DNA of 64,000 bases, taken from contig VYZB01000522.1 of assembly GCA_013397455.1 (NCBI GenBank), forward strand, positions 539,205 to 603,204, read 5' to 3'. Source of the stretch: Crotophaga sulcirostris (Eukaryota; Chordata; Aves; Cuculiformes; Crotophagidae). Of the stretch, positions 13,461 to 24,733 are shown piece by piece (within the stretch, counting starts at the first letter, position 1; every line of letters starts with the position of its first letter). The position numbers and the translations under genes are program-made. A model generated the notes under the pieces. The model saw nothing but the letters and a program-made list of their open reading frames with translations, was not told the origin of the DNA and did not search any database.

Positions 13461-16400
13461 GATGTATTTGTAATTAAACACACATACACACAAACTGAAG
13501 GTTAAATACCCAGAGCCAGATGTTGGAATGGTGAATTGCTCCATGTAGGTCACAACTGTGTTAGAGAACTGGTAAGCACAATTTATGTGTGCACTCTTTG
13601 TAGTGAGGATTCAATTCACATACAGTATTCTCCAATTTTCCACTCTGTGAGAGAAACGGTTAGAAACAAAAGAAGGAAAAGGTAATTGGGAAGTGACACG
13701 GGGAAATGAGAAGGAAAGTAAATGGTGTTTTTGTAAGATCGCAGCCTTTCTGCTGTGTGTGTGCCTGGGAACATCAACAAATAAATAGATGTGCACCCAC
13801 AAGAGAGACAAGATTTCCTAAATATTTATGAACCAGAATTATTAATCTAATGTATGGGTATGAAATACAAGGAGAGGTTGTAGACCTTTGTCTGAAGTAT
13901 TGCACTCTAATCACTCAGGCTCTTTTCCTAAATGCTGCAAAAACTAGTTCTGCATCTGAATTTAATAATTTTAATTGTCGCCACTGGTAAGCAGGCTGCA
14001 AGTGCTTCTTTCCAGAGTGGGTAGCATGAAATGGCATGCACTCCTTTAGCATCCACAAAATATGCTAATCTGGCCTGATCAGAATGTTGGGTGATGGCAA
14101 AGCTACTGTTAGAGTAGGTGGAAACTGCTTGGCCTAATCAGGAAAAGGGTGCATGCTGTGAGTGCTCAGATTCCTGTCCAGGTTGGGTGAGCATTGGTGA
14201 GGGGTGAGCTTCAACAAAAGATGCATCTCACTGATGGGAACAGGTATCAAGCCAGACTCTGTTTCACCAGTACTTCTGCACTGAAGCAGAGACGCAGCTA
14301 ACACAGTACTACACAGGTATTTATATATCTCATGGATACCTAGCACTCGTCTTTCAGTAACTTGTTTGGTGCTGCTGTAATACTCCTAAGGTTATGTGTC
14401 TGACACCCATAGATTCCTGATCTTTATTACAAACCGTTTACATAAATCTACTTTTTAAAACTCATGGAACAATAATGGTGGAATCTGCATTAGAAAATTG
14501 GCATATTAGAATTTTCTGTTCTGAAAAAGAATGTGTTTTCAGTATTTCCTTCCAAACAGAATATAGAACATGTTGAGTTGAACAAAATGGCGTATTTTGT
14601 TATGACTAAAATATTAAAACTTTAATGTTCTAATTGTAAAAATATTTCAGGCATAAGTAAGCATGCTTTTAACTAATATTAGTGAAATAAAAATATTAAA
14701 TGTCTAAGAGCTTCGGGAAAAAATATGCTAAAAGAATAAACAATAAGTCCAGATAATTTGCCTTCCCAAGGGCAGTTTCTGAATCAACCCTCTAAAATAC
14801 ATATGGTTGCATGAAACTCAGTGATTTACATATTTTTAACCATGTTAATGGAAAACAAATACTTTTGTCTACTCTGTGGTGTAACACTTTTCAGTTTATC
14901 TGAGTTATTATTTAAATATGTAGATAACATTACTAATTTTTTACAGCCAGATACAGTAAGAACTTGGTGTGAAACTAACTTGTGCTTAACAGTAGGTCTG
15001 ATTTTTATAATTTAGACATCTAAATTGCTAACTAAGAAATTCTAATTCCATTTGCAATTAGCTGATTTGATTTAGGAGCTGATAGAATTGTGTCTTTAGA
15101 ACAGCGGTCATTAATTCTGTATGGTTGTTGCAAAGAAGTTAGTGATGGTGAATTGGCACTCTTGCACTGTTTGCTTTTTGACACAAAGGTTTATAAACTG
15201 ACTGGTATCATCCTGCAGATGGTAACTAATGGAGGGAGGGAAAATATTTACGCAATAAACAGATGGTGAAAAATAATTTGCATTGCCGTGTACTTCCCTT
15301 GACACTTTAGGTTATCATCACATGATTACAAGTGATCAATTATTTAGTTTGGCAAGGTACTGCTTAGAGCTAAGCTGGAGTTGATCATGTGCAGCGTCTT
15401 AATCCAACACCAGCTTCCTAATGAGCATGCAGAATTTTAAACAGTGGCTATTGTTACTACGGTATCATATATGACTGTGACCTTGCTTGTAGCCCAGTAT
15501 TTCCAAGTTGTGGGTGGTTCCCTTTCTCCATTGTGCAGATGAGATGCTCTCCATCCCTCAGATTCTCTATCAGAACGACTCCTCCTGCAGCAATTCTGGG
15601 AAGCAGTCACAGCATTAATTAAAATCTCGGTCCCACACGTATATCTGTCAAAAACAATGCAACACTAATGTGAAAGACAGTTGCCCACCTGATAGTTTAA
15701 GTGGGTAGGTAGAAACAGTATCTGCAGACTCGTGAACATCTTTTATTCAGTGGGTCATTCTTTGCTGAGTTTAGCCATCTTGGGAAAGAACTTTGCACAA
15801 GGCACGCAGCATTATTTTGGGGGTTTGTTTTGGTTAAACAATGCTGGGCATCACTAATTGCATTTCCATGAAAATCTTCACAAGGCATTTCATTTTAACT
15901 TGAGCATCAGAATACTACTAAATGCTTTCATACTTCTCAGTACGCCCTACTGCCACCAGCACCAGGAGTAGCCAGGTGGCACCGGGAGCTTCTTCAGTTT
16001 TCCTGGGAAATGAGAGGCTTCAGTTCAGCTCACTGCTCCAAAGAGGGTCTTTTTCCCATATCCCTCTCTAGACTGAGCACCTGCTCATTAAGATATTTTA
16101 TGAAAGGCAGCCAGTTTATCTGTAGTCCTGCAGAGATTAGGTGAGAAATAATGCAGAGGCATTGGCCCTAAAAGGCAATTAGAGTTAAGAAGTACAAAGG
16201 CTGTTAGTCCATCTTTTTGGCAATCTTAAAAAAGAAAAATAAAATGCAGGTTAATACAGTCATGCATTTCCCAATGATGATAATGTTTTGATTTCAACAG
16301 AACGGATTTTCGTGCTATAAAGAGCTTACTAGGAGCATTACAGAAAATAATATGTTGAGATTTTTTTAAAATAAATTAATGGATTTTATCATATCTAGTA

Positions 16401-17258
16401 TTTTTTGGGAGGTTTTTCTCCTTAAAATTTTCTTTTTGGCCATAAACTACCTCTAAAGTTTACAGAAAACCTACCAACATAGTAGTAAGGGTTTTTTTTT
16501 CCCTTATAGATGTCATTTAATGAGCTTTGCTAGATACAATTTTCTGATTAAAATAAAGCTGATTAAAAAGTAAATTAAAAGTAAACTCTCAATGATTGTT
16601 TTATATTGCAATGTTTTTAATCACAGAAATCATATCAGTATGGTTGCATTACACTATCATGCCTGCCATGATGCTGGTGTAGTTCTCATTGTGTGCACCA
16701 CCAAGGACCTCAGCTGGTCTGCAGAGCTGCTGAAGTTGGATTATGATAATGAAATTCACACATGAGCATTATTAAAAACACGGTCTGATTCAAATTATAG
16801 TTTTTAATTTTTGTTCTGGGAAATCAGTGTTCTTAATCAGCAGGGTTCCAGGTACTTTCATTGGTCTTTGATTTCAGAAAATGATATCAAAGTTGTTGTT
16901 GTTTAATAATTTTTAAAACCTTAAATTTGAGGAAGGCAAATTACCTTTAATCTCCACAGACTGTCACTTAAGACATATAATTTGTTTGTCTTTTTTAACT
17001 ATAAAAAAGCAACTGAAACAGCTGCACTCTCGTTCATGGCTCTGTGTTCTCCAAATCACTATCAATAATTTAAAAGAGCCCTCATACTGTGAGAAAACCT
17101 TGCACGTCAGAATTAATTGTTCCTGTGCCAGTCACTGTGAGCTAGAGAGCTGCCTGTTGTACAGCAGGACACAGCTTTCTGTAATGTGTGACTGTGCACA
17201 CTGAAATTGTGGGAGTCATTGTTCTGACCAAGCTGAACTTGTGTCAGGCAGTGTGCGA

Positions 17259-17271
17259 ATGCATGCATGCA
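17259..17271. repeat. ATGC palindromic run
   Basis: Thirteen bases of tandem ATGC, self-complementary over most of its length. It is too short to assign a role. Confidence 0.8.
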
Positions 17272-19343
17272 GTCATGAGGAACCGGTAGGGATCCATGTA
17301 GTGCAAGCAGGTAGGCATTTTTTATCTTCCCATAATTTAAGGATAGCTCCACAGCTGGGGTCTTAAATTATTTTAGTTATCTTCACTGAAATAGTGTCAC
17401 ACCACCAGAGCATCTGCTCTTACTTCTTGTTAGAATATGATCTACTGGAAAATGGAGCTGAACTACATTGTGTTTTTTTAAAGGAATATTTCTCTAAGCA
17501 TTTGAACTTGCCTTAGGGTTACCAGAGCAAGCAAACAAAAGTAATCACACTATCTAGCATGGAAATGAAAATGAAACTCCTTTTAGATCTACTAGACAAT
17601 GCTCAATGTAACATCAGAGTATATAGCAAAATCCTGATTTTCCTTGTCTATGCCTCAGTTTGATTTCTCCAGCACATCAGCTTCCTAAATACCTTTACCT
17701 CCCATGGCAATGTCTCTGTCAGTGTTGGGACAGACACTGAAACCACACAGATCTTGAAAGAGCGTTGAAGAAATATGGAGGTTCTTTTCAAAAGCTGCTT
17801 TTGAATCCTTGTTTTACCATGACCAAAAGGTTGATCTTGCCTCCTCTCTTCCTGAGGCAGCTTAGTCTGAAAGGAAAATACTTTCCTTCCCTTATCTGCT
17901 GCCTGTCCCAGCCAGGCTATGGAGGGACTGCAGGGAAAGCTCTACTTACCTGTCTGCTAAAGCTGACATAACAGACCAAATCTTCCTTTTTTAGAGTTGA
18001 TAGGATTTTCCTTTACCATCAAAGCAACTATTAAGGCATGTATCATATTCTGTATTTATGTCACAACATAGCAAGCCTACAGACACTGACCCTCTCCTTC
18101 CCTGGCTTATAGTCAATGTAATCCTTAAATTAAAATAAGAGAATATGCCCAGATCAGCCCTGTAGACTTTTTCTACCAGACTGATATGCTCTTTAAAACT
18201 CTTTGTTTTTCACAAAAGTCCTCAGCGAGTTTGTCTTACGGTGGAGGTTAAACAAAATGGGCAATGTTCAGAATGGTAACTTTTTAATGTATTCACAGCT
18301 CCTATGATATGTGCTTGTTGAGGAAGGAAGAGGAGATGAGGAGAGAAGGGGGCGAATTGGATGGATGCTTTTTTCCTGTGAACTTCACTCGAGTACCATA
18401 GCACAGAGACTCAACAACAGTGTGGGTGGTAGCGGTAAGCCTGCATGTTCAGCTCTGGCAGTAACCAAGGAGCCGGAGCGAGTGAGGCTTTCAGGAGCTC
18501 AGAGACCTGTTTACTCTACGGCGATTTGCATTTCTCATTGTGCTTGACATGTTTGAGGCTGAGGTTGGTAACAGTCTAGAAGTATACAGCACAGGGCTGG
18601 AGAGACAAAATCTTACAGTGATGTAAAAAAGACATTCTGAATGAAATAGATAAGGAATTGAAACATCCAGATTTGGGAGCTTTTTGTTAGGTAGTTGCAA
18701 TAAATTATTCTTTTGTGATACAGTCAAATGAAATATGTACACAGAATTCTTAGAACTTCCAAATATAAACAAATAATTAGAGTTTCCTTTAACTTAGTAT
18801 GAAAAAGCTGTCAGCATAGCTTTTGATGAATGCAATTGCACAATGCAACTACCAGATGCTACTGAAGTTTCATATACACTTTTACCTTATTTTTCTAATT
18901 TGAAGTTTTGACTTCTCTGTCACTTCATGACAAATTGAAGTATTTAAAATAGGCTATGGCTTTCTTGTAGCTTTTCATTTTATTTTTTGTAAAGGAACTG
19001 TACTATCTTTGCAAATAAGCTTTTTAGTATAGGAAATATTCTTAGTGTTCAGAGGTAACAAAGAGTGTCATTCTAGTAATTATGTGCTGTTTGCTACAAT
19101 TATAGCCCTCAACGTGTAATTCATTCTGTGTGGGCAAACCATACATCCATGTGAAACTCCATTGGTTTAATGGGTTTTACATTGGTATAAAGACCTATTT
19201 GCGTGTCTTAGATTATAAAGTCAGGCTAATGTGCATATCCCATAAGCCTTTAAGGACACATTCCCAAACCATGACAAGCATAGAAATTGCACTAAAATGC
19301 GTAATAGGTCTGTATTTATCGGCTGTACATTTGCTCAGCAATA

Positions 19344-19480
19344 CTTAAATTGTGGAACTGATTGCCACGGGTTGTTGCAATGGCAGAGAGTATAAATTAG
19401 GATTAGACAATTACAGAGAGGGAGAGTCCATCAAGGCTGTAGAGCCTCTGGATCAGGCTTTATAGGAAGCCCACTAACTG
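19344..19480 (+). mobile_element. Probable ancient CR1/L3-type LINE remnant
   Basis: The segment starting near ttaaattgtggaactgattg, followed by a 'gccacgggttgttgca' block, 'ggattagacaattacagag' and 'gagtccatcaaggct', follows the order of the 3' region of old CR1/L3-like LINEs of amniotes as I remember it. It corresponds to the 'gcactggaacaggttgcc' block of young CR1. It is heavily diverged and has no coding capacity. The right boundary is uncertain and may extend beyond 19.5 kb. Confidence 0.45.
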
Positions 19481-22400
19481 GTGGTGTCTGGAGGCTTGGA
19501 GGATATATATAAACATGATTATTCCGTGTTGGTCCTCTTTCTGAAATGCGTAGTGGGCCTTACAGGATACTACCAAGTTTCAGCTGTTATGAAAGGAAAA
19601 TTATCAATCTTCCGGAAGAAGACAGGGATACAGAAACTGAAAACAGCTTGTCTAGGGAGGGGAGCAACACATGAAAATATGAATGTGGGTGATGTTCAAA
19701 GGATCTGAAATTTTAACTGAAGAACAAGAAGGGAGCGCAGTAGAAATACAACATTGGACTTGATGGGTGTCGACCTTGTATTTTGTGGCTTTTTACTGAA
19801 AGACTGCAACCAAAGAAGTGTGGGGAAGGCTTAATTTATTAAGATTACATTTAATTTTCAAAATTATTATTTTTTTCAGAGGTCTCCAAAATTCCTCTCC
19901 ACATTTTCTTGAAGTACTGCTAAGAGCTTATCACCTGAAAAGAAAATAAGAGGCTATAACTTAGTAACCACCCCAGTTGTGTTTTCAAGCAGCTATTTGA
20001 AATCAAAAGAGATGCTCTGTATTATTTGTAGTAGTATTTGTACTTTACCATCTGCTTGGCAATCACAAATATGTGGTAGATAGCAGGTTTGTGTGTACTT
20101 ACATTGCATATTCCAAAAAGCCAAGGTGCATCTACAATAATGGAAAACATGCTTATTTTTTAAAGTGCAATGGAGTTACTAAAATATTTAGATTTTTTTT
20201 TGTTCTTGTATAATAATGTGTTCTGAAGTAAAATCTGAATGCCATCAGCCGAAGTAGTTATTACAAAGCATACTGGCACAGTTCTGAATATTTGAGGAAT
20301 TGTATACACCCATCAGCAGCTTACTGGGGGCTGGCTGCAGAGTCTGTAATTATCTGAGGCTGGAATTCCAAGTCTGTCATTCTTTATCATTTATCATTTG
20401 CTATCATGCAAAACAGGTGACTTGTGTGTTGCTTGTTTAAATAACTGAGTCATTCCGATACTGTTGTAGTTGTGTATCTCCAGGTCAGTCCAACACCAGT
20501 GGTGGTGCAGTGTGGTGTGCAACCACATCCCCATGCCATAAATACCAGAAGTCACTGCTCATATATTTGTGTTCCGAGGTGCTTTTTGAGTTGACAATCT
20601 TTGCATTGTTGGTAAAGTAGGAAGGAAAATGAAGCACAGGAATGGAAACATTGTGTTTCAAAACACAGAGCCAAGAGTAACAGAGCTGGAAATAGAATCT
20701 CAGAACTTTGATTCAAAGTCTGCAAGGACTTGAACAGAATTTCATTCAAACCAAAGCCTAAAACAAAGTTGGAATTGAATAGGTTTTCTACTGGTTTTAT
20801 AACCTAGAGTTTAAATATCTTTTAAATTCCTTTTTTATCTTATTCCTGTTGTTCCCTTTTTTCTGTATCTATTCGGGCTTTTCTGAAAACTGTAACAATT
20901 TTTCAGAGAAGCCTACAAGCTGTTTTAATCACATTCTGTTTTTAACAAAAGTAAAGAATGACCCAATTCTCTACTTTTTGGGATTAATGTCTACCTTCTT
21001 TTCATTATATTTAAAGTGCTATCTCTGATACCTAGTGGAATGCTAGACACGAAGAAAAAGATGGGTGTGGAACTACTTAGATGAGATTCTTCCACTTCTT
21101 GCCACCCACTGTTGATGCTGACATTAATGGTTTTGGAAGCAACAAAACTTATGCTAGCATGAAAAGTAAGAAAAGCACAATATCCTCTGCAAACCTAAGA
21201 ATCAGTTCTCAAGCAGCAGATTTTTGCCAGTCTCATTCTAATTACTTTTGTTAAACACATCAGAAGCACTTGTTCCTCGGCATGGTATCGCGAAACTGCT
21301 TGATTTCCTTTTGCTAATTTTTTATGTCACTTTGGGAAAATAGGTTAGCTGTGGGATGCCTACACTGAAGAGCAGATGTGATCTTCTTTAGTCACACAAA
21401 TATATTTTTTTATTACAATTGGTAGTAACTTAAACTGTGCCATGAAGAAAATATAGTAAACTATTTTTATATGTTTACTTATGCTTTCTTTTTCTTAATA
21501 TAGTCTGCTTTTCAGAATCTTACTTTATGATACAGAGGGTCCTATTAGGTGCAGCTCATTAAAACCTTTACACATCCCCTAAACCATCTCATATTCAAAG
21601 TAATCATCTCAGTAGAATGTAAGCAGTTTTCATGGCAATGTTTGGCCTCTGAAGATTTTATGAAGTGCAAGAAACATACTAATTTACCTTAATTTTATAG
21701 AGTGCATAAGCCCCTTTAAAATTAAATGGACCATTAAGCTAGGCTGATGCAAAGTACAAGATCAATAAGAGGGGTTGTTAAAATCTATCAATCTGAGGTA
21801 TCAGACAAGTCAAAAAAACCCACTGCAGGTCCATGAATATTTGAAAGTAATGTTGTGATTACAGTAATAATGTATTGATTTCAGCTGTCATAAAGACACA
21901 ACAAGTACAGCTAAGAAGTATTCTTTACTTTCAGAATCTTAATCTTGCAAACCAGTGACCAGCTGGAAGCTGGAGCAGTGTGGTGGTAGGGGGTGGCCAG
22001 AGGGAACACTTGTGCAAGCAAGCTGATACCCTGCAGATACCGGGGGGCAGAATGCAGTATCAGTAAACCAGAAATCTCTAAGGGGCAGTGCAAGAAAAGA
22101 TAAGTAAGTTAAAGGTTTAATATCCCTCGAAGTTATAATGATCTTAATGAGCTGTTCATGGTCTGAGCCCTGCCTCTCACTTAGCATTGCATACTACTTG
22201 GGAACCAAAATTTAAGAATTACTTTTTATTTCATTATGATAATTGTATCCTATAATAACAGTACTGGTGTTAGACACATTCATTTTTATGCAACTTTACA
22301 CTAAATGGGCTATACTGCAGATAAACTCAGTCTCTTCCCTAAAGGACTAATGGCCTAAAACAGGACCAGGCACAAAAGCACAGGAGGACGGAATGATTTC

Positions 22401-23044
22401 CTAAAACAACTCAGCAGAGAGCAGCACAGGTAAAACCCAGGCTCCATGGCTCTCGCATGAGTAAACAGACCTATAGTCGGTGCTTCTGTAGCAAGCCCTA
22501 GTAAGACTGATGAAACAGCATGCTAATGAGAAAGGACATCCCATTGTAATTTATTTAAAAGAAAAAAAACAACCCCAAAAACCAGAGAACTGTACACTTG
22601 TATCTCTCTATCAGCAGCTGATTTCAGGCTCCACTGAGGCTAAAGAAGGAACAAAGCTGTTTCAAACAGCTGCTTTTCAAACAGCTAAATTCATTTCCTG
22701 ATCAGAGCTGAATTTTAAAGCTCTTAAAGCATCAACTTCCATCTGAAAATGAGGGTAGGAGCAGCCAAGAAATTAAATGATTTACTACCAGACTATTTTT
22801 ATTAGCAATATGCCTCCCCACTGGCAGTACAACTTATGAGCCTGGAGCAATTCAGTTTTACTCTGTAATGGGTTCCTTCCAGGGCCTTCGCTCAGAGCAG
22901 CCAAGAGCAACAGAAGGAGCTTGTGCCTGACCTTTACTCCTAATAGGAAAGAGATAAAGCTATAGCAGTGGTTTCTTGCAGCAGTTTTACAACACCCTGC
23001 AACACCTCGTTACGTATGACAGGCTGATGTAAATGTCAAATAGG
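19481..23044. other. Gene-free AT-rich stretch
   Basis: No recognised repeat, RNA gene or exon. The open frames are at most about 82 codons and lack family resemblance. The part around 19.5-19.8 kb may be further old LINE sequence, but I cannot show this. Confidence 0.6.
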
Positions 23045-23458
23045 TCAGCATTCTAGGCAGCCTGTCTTTGACTGCCCAAAATGTTCCATCAACCTCTCCT
23101 TGTCATCTCTTGTTCTGCTCTGTTCCTGATGATGTTGCAGCATGGTTTGCTGCAGACATGCTAGGCATTCTCTTGTGAACAACTTTCTGTGTCTTTTAGG
23201 TCTACTCTGCAGTGTCGTCACCCAGATTCTCCCGTTTCCGATTTCACTTTCACCTGCAATGAGAGAGATGTTCTTCCCCATTCTCAGAGAGGCAGGGCCA
23301 CTTCTGTGGAAGTACTGATACTGCAGATGTCTGCAGTTCCATTCTGGAGAGAAAGGAGAGCACCTACACATGAAGGAAAGATCATACATTTGTTTGGCTG
23401 ATTTGTTTATGTTAATATGCACAAGGAGATGAGGAAGAAAAGAGGAGAGGAGAGGCAT
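23045..23458 (-). other. 137-codon open frame of unknown status
   Basis: A minus-strand frame that lies just outside the CR1 copy starting at 23503, so it is not explained by that element. Its C-terminal half is polar and rich in Gln, His, Arg and Glu (for example LQQTMLQHHQEQSRTRDD), which could form a short helix. I do not recognise a domain, and the N-terminal half looks random. There is no obvious promoter, splice pattern or poly-A signal tied to it. Most likely a chance frame; a decayed exon or transposon-derived fragment is the alternative. Confidence 0.12.
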
Positions 23459-23502
23459 TTTTCAGTATCGGATCAAAACACTTTTTTTTTGTTTTTAAAT
23501 TT

Positions 23503-24060
23503 ACAGAATCACATAACTGTTAAGGTTGGAAGAGACCTTTAAGGTCAGTAAGTCCAACCATAAACCTAACACTGCCATGTCCACCACTCAACCATGTCCC
23601 TAAGTACTACATCTATATGGCTTTTAAACACCTCCTGGGATGGTGACTCCACCAGTGCTCCACAACCCTTTCAGTAAAGACATTTCTCCTAATGTCCAAA
23701 CTAAACTTCCCCTGGGGCAATTTGATGCCATTTCCTGTCATCTGATCCCTTGTTATTTGGGAGAAGAGCCCAGCACTCACCGCACCACAACCTCTTTTCA
23801 GGGAGCTGCAGATAGTGATGAGGTCTCCTCTCACCCTTCTCTTCTCCAGATTAAACAGCCCCAGGTCCCTCTGCCTCTCCCAGAACCCCTGGGCTCCAGA
23901 CCCTTCCCCACCTCCGTTCCCTTCTCTGGATGCACTCCAGCCCCTCAAGGCCTTTCTTGTAGTGAGGGTCTAAAACTGAACCCAGAATTCAAGGTGTGGC
24001 CTAGCCAGTGCCGAGTCCAAGGGGACATCCCTTCCCTACTCCTGCTGGCCACACTATTGT
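23503..24060 (-). mobile_element. CR1 LINE, 3' part, minus strand
   Basis: A CR1 copy reading right to left. The 3' tail is at the left edge (acagaatcacataactg, the reverse complement of the octamer tail). Next come aaggttggaagagacctt and the 'aagtccaacc' block, then on the minus strand the translated CR1 stretch LGLFNLEKRRVRGDLITICS. The right edge fades in the 'ggccacactattg' region, which corresponds to the C-terminal part of ORF2. Frameshifts and stops remove function. The 168-codon plus-strand frame at 23640-24146 is antisense to this element. Confidence 0.92.
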
Positions 24061-24649
24061 TCATACTAAACCTTTTTTCTTTTGTCTCTTCTAGGACATC
24101 TCAGAGCTGTGTTCTTGAAATGCTTTGGGATTTATTTAGTAAATGATTCAGTGCAACTTGGGTGTCCTGACTTTTACCACCATGGCTTTACTTCTTGTCT
24201 AAGGGCAAAACTGGAATATGGGATATATTACATCAGTGTGAGTGAAACGTTTTAAATATCATAGTTACCAAACCTACATTTAGGCACATAGCTATCGTGC
24301 AACACTGCTTTCTTTTTAAACAGACCTAATAGGAAATTGTCTCCTGCCACCAAATACAAGTTAAGCACAGATGGGAACTTGGCCTGTAGCGATTTTATTG
24401 ACCTGAAAGGAAGGTGCTTTTTGGAGCTTGGCTGGAACTGTTTAAGTAGTAACACTGAAGACAAGAAGCAGCCTTCTTTCCCCTCACCCTCCCCTCCTCT
24501 CCCCAACCCTTAAAAATCAAAGCAGTCAAATGTCCAAAGATATAAATGCTAAGGGAAGAGGCAAAATAGGAAAGTCAGGAGCTTTAAGAATGTGTGATCA
24601 AACTGGGATTTGCATTTATAGCATTTCCCATCTTTGTTTTTCTGATCAA
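24061..24649. other. Short gene-free spacer
   Basis: Nothing identifiable lies between the CR1 copy and the AT array. An 84-codon minus-strand frame at 24252-24506 has no family resemblance. Confidence 0.6.
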
Positions 24650-24733
24650 ATATATAAATATATAAATAATATATAAATATATAAATATATAAATATATAA
24701 ATATATAAATATATAAATATATAAATATAAATA
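24650..24733. repeat. 8-bp-period AT array (ATATAAAT)n
   Basis: About ten near-perfect tandem copies of an 8-base unit, atataaat, with one phase slip near 24668. It is entirely A/T. The 'YIYIF' protein frames read on the minus strand are a product of the repeat. Confidence 0.95.

Larger units (their letters stand above)
11035..19339. other. Gene-free AT-rich stretch
   Basis: No protein-like frame and no recognisable transposon. The open frames are under 95 codons and do not resemble families I know. Small structures noted separately are a perfect short hairpin (12408-12430), an alternating TA/TG tract (13432-13460) and a GCAT palindrome (17259-17271). Otherwise I see nothing that I can name. 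Confidence 0.65.

Noticed and set aside
23640..24146. 168-codon plus-strand open frame
   Set aside because: Antisense to the minus-strand CR1 copy; its sequence is explained by the retrotransposon.
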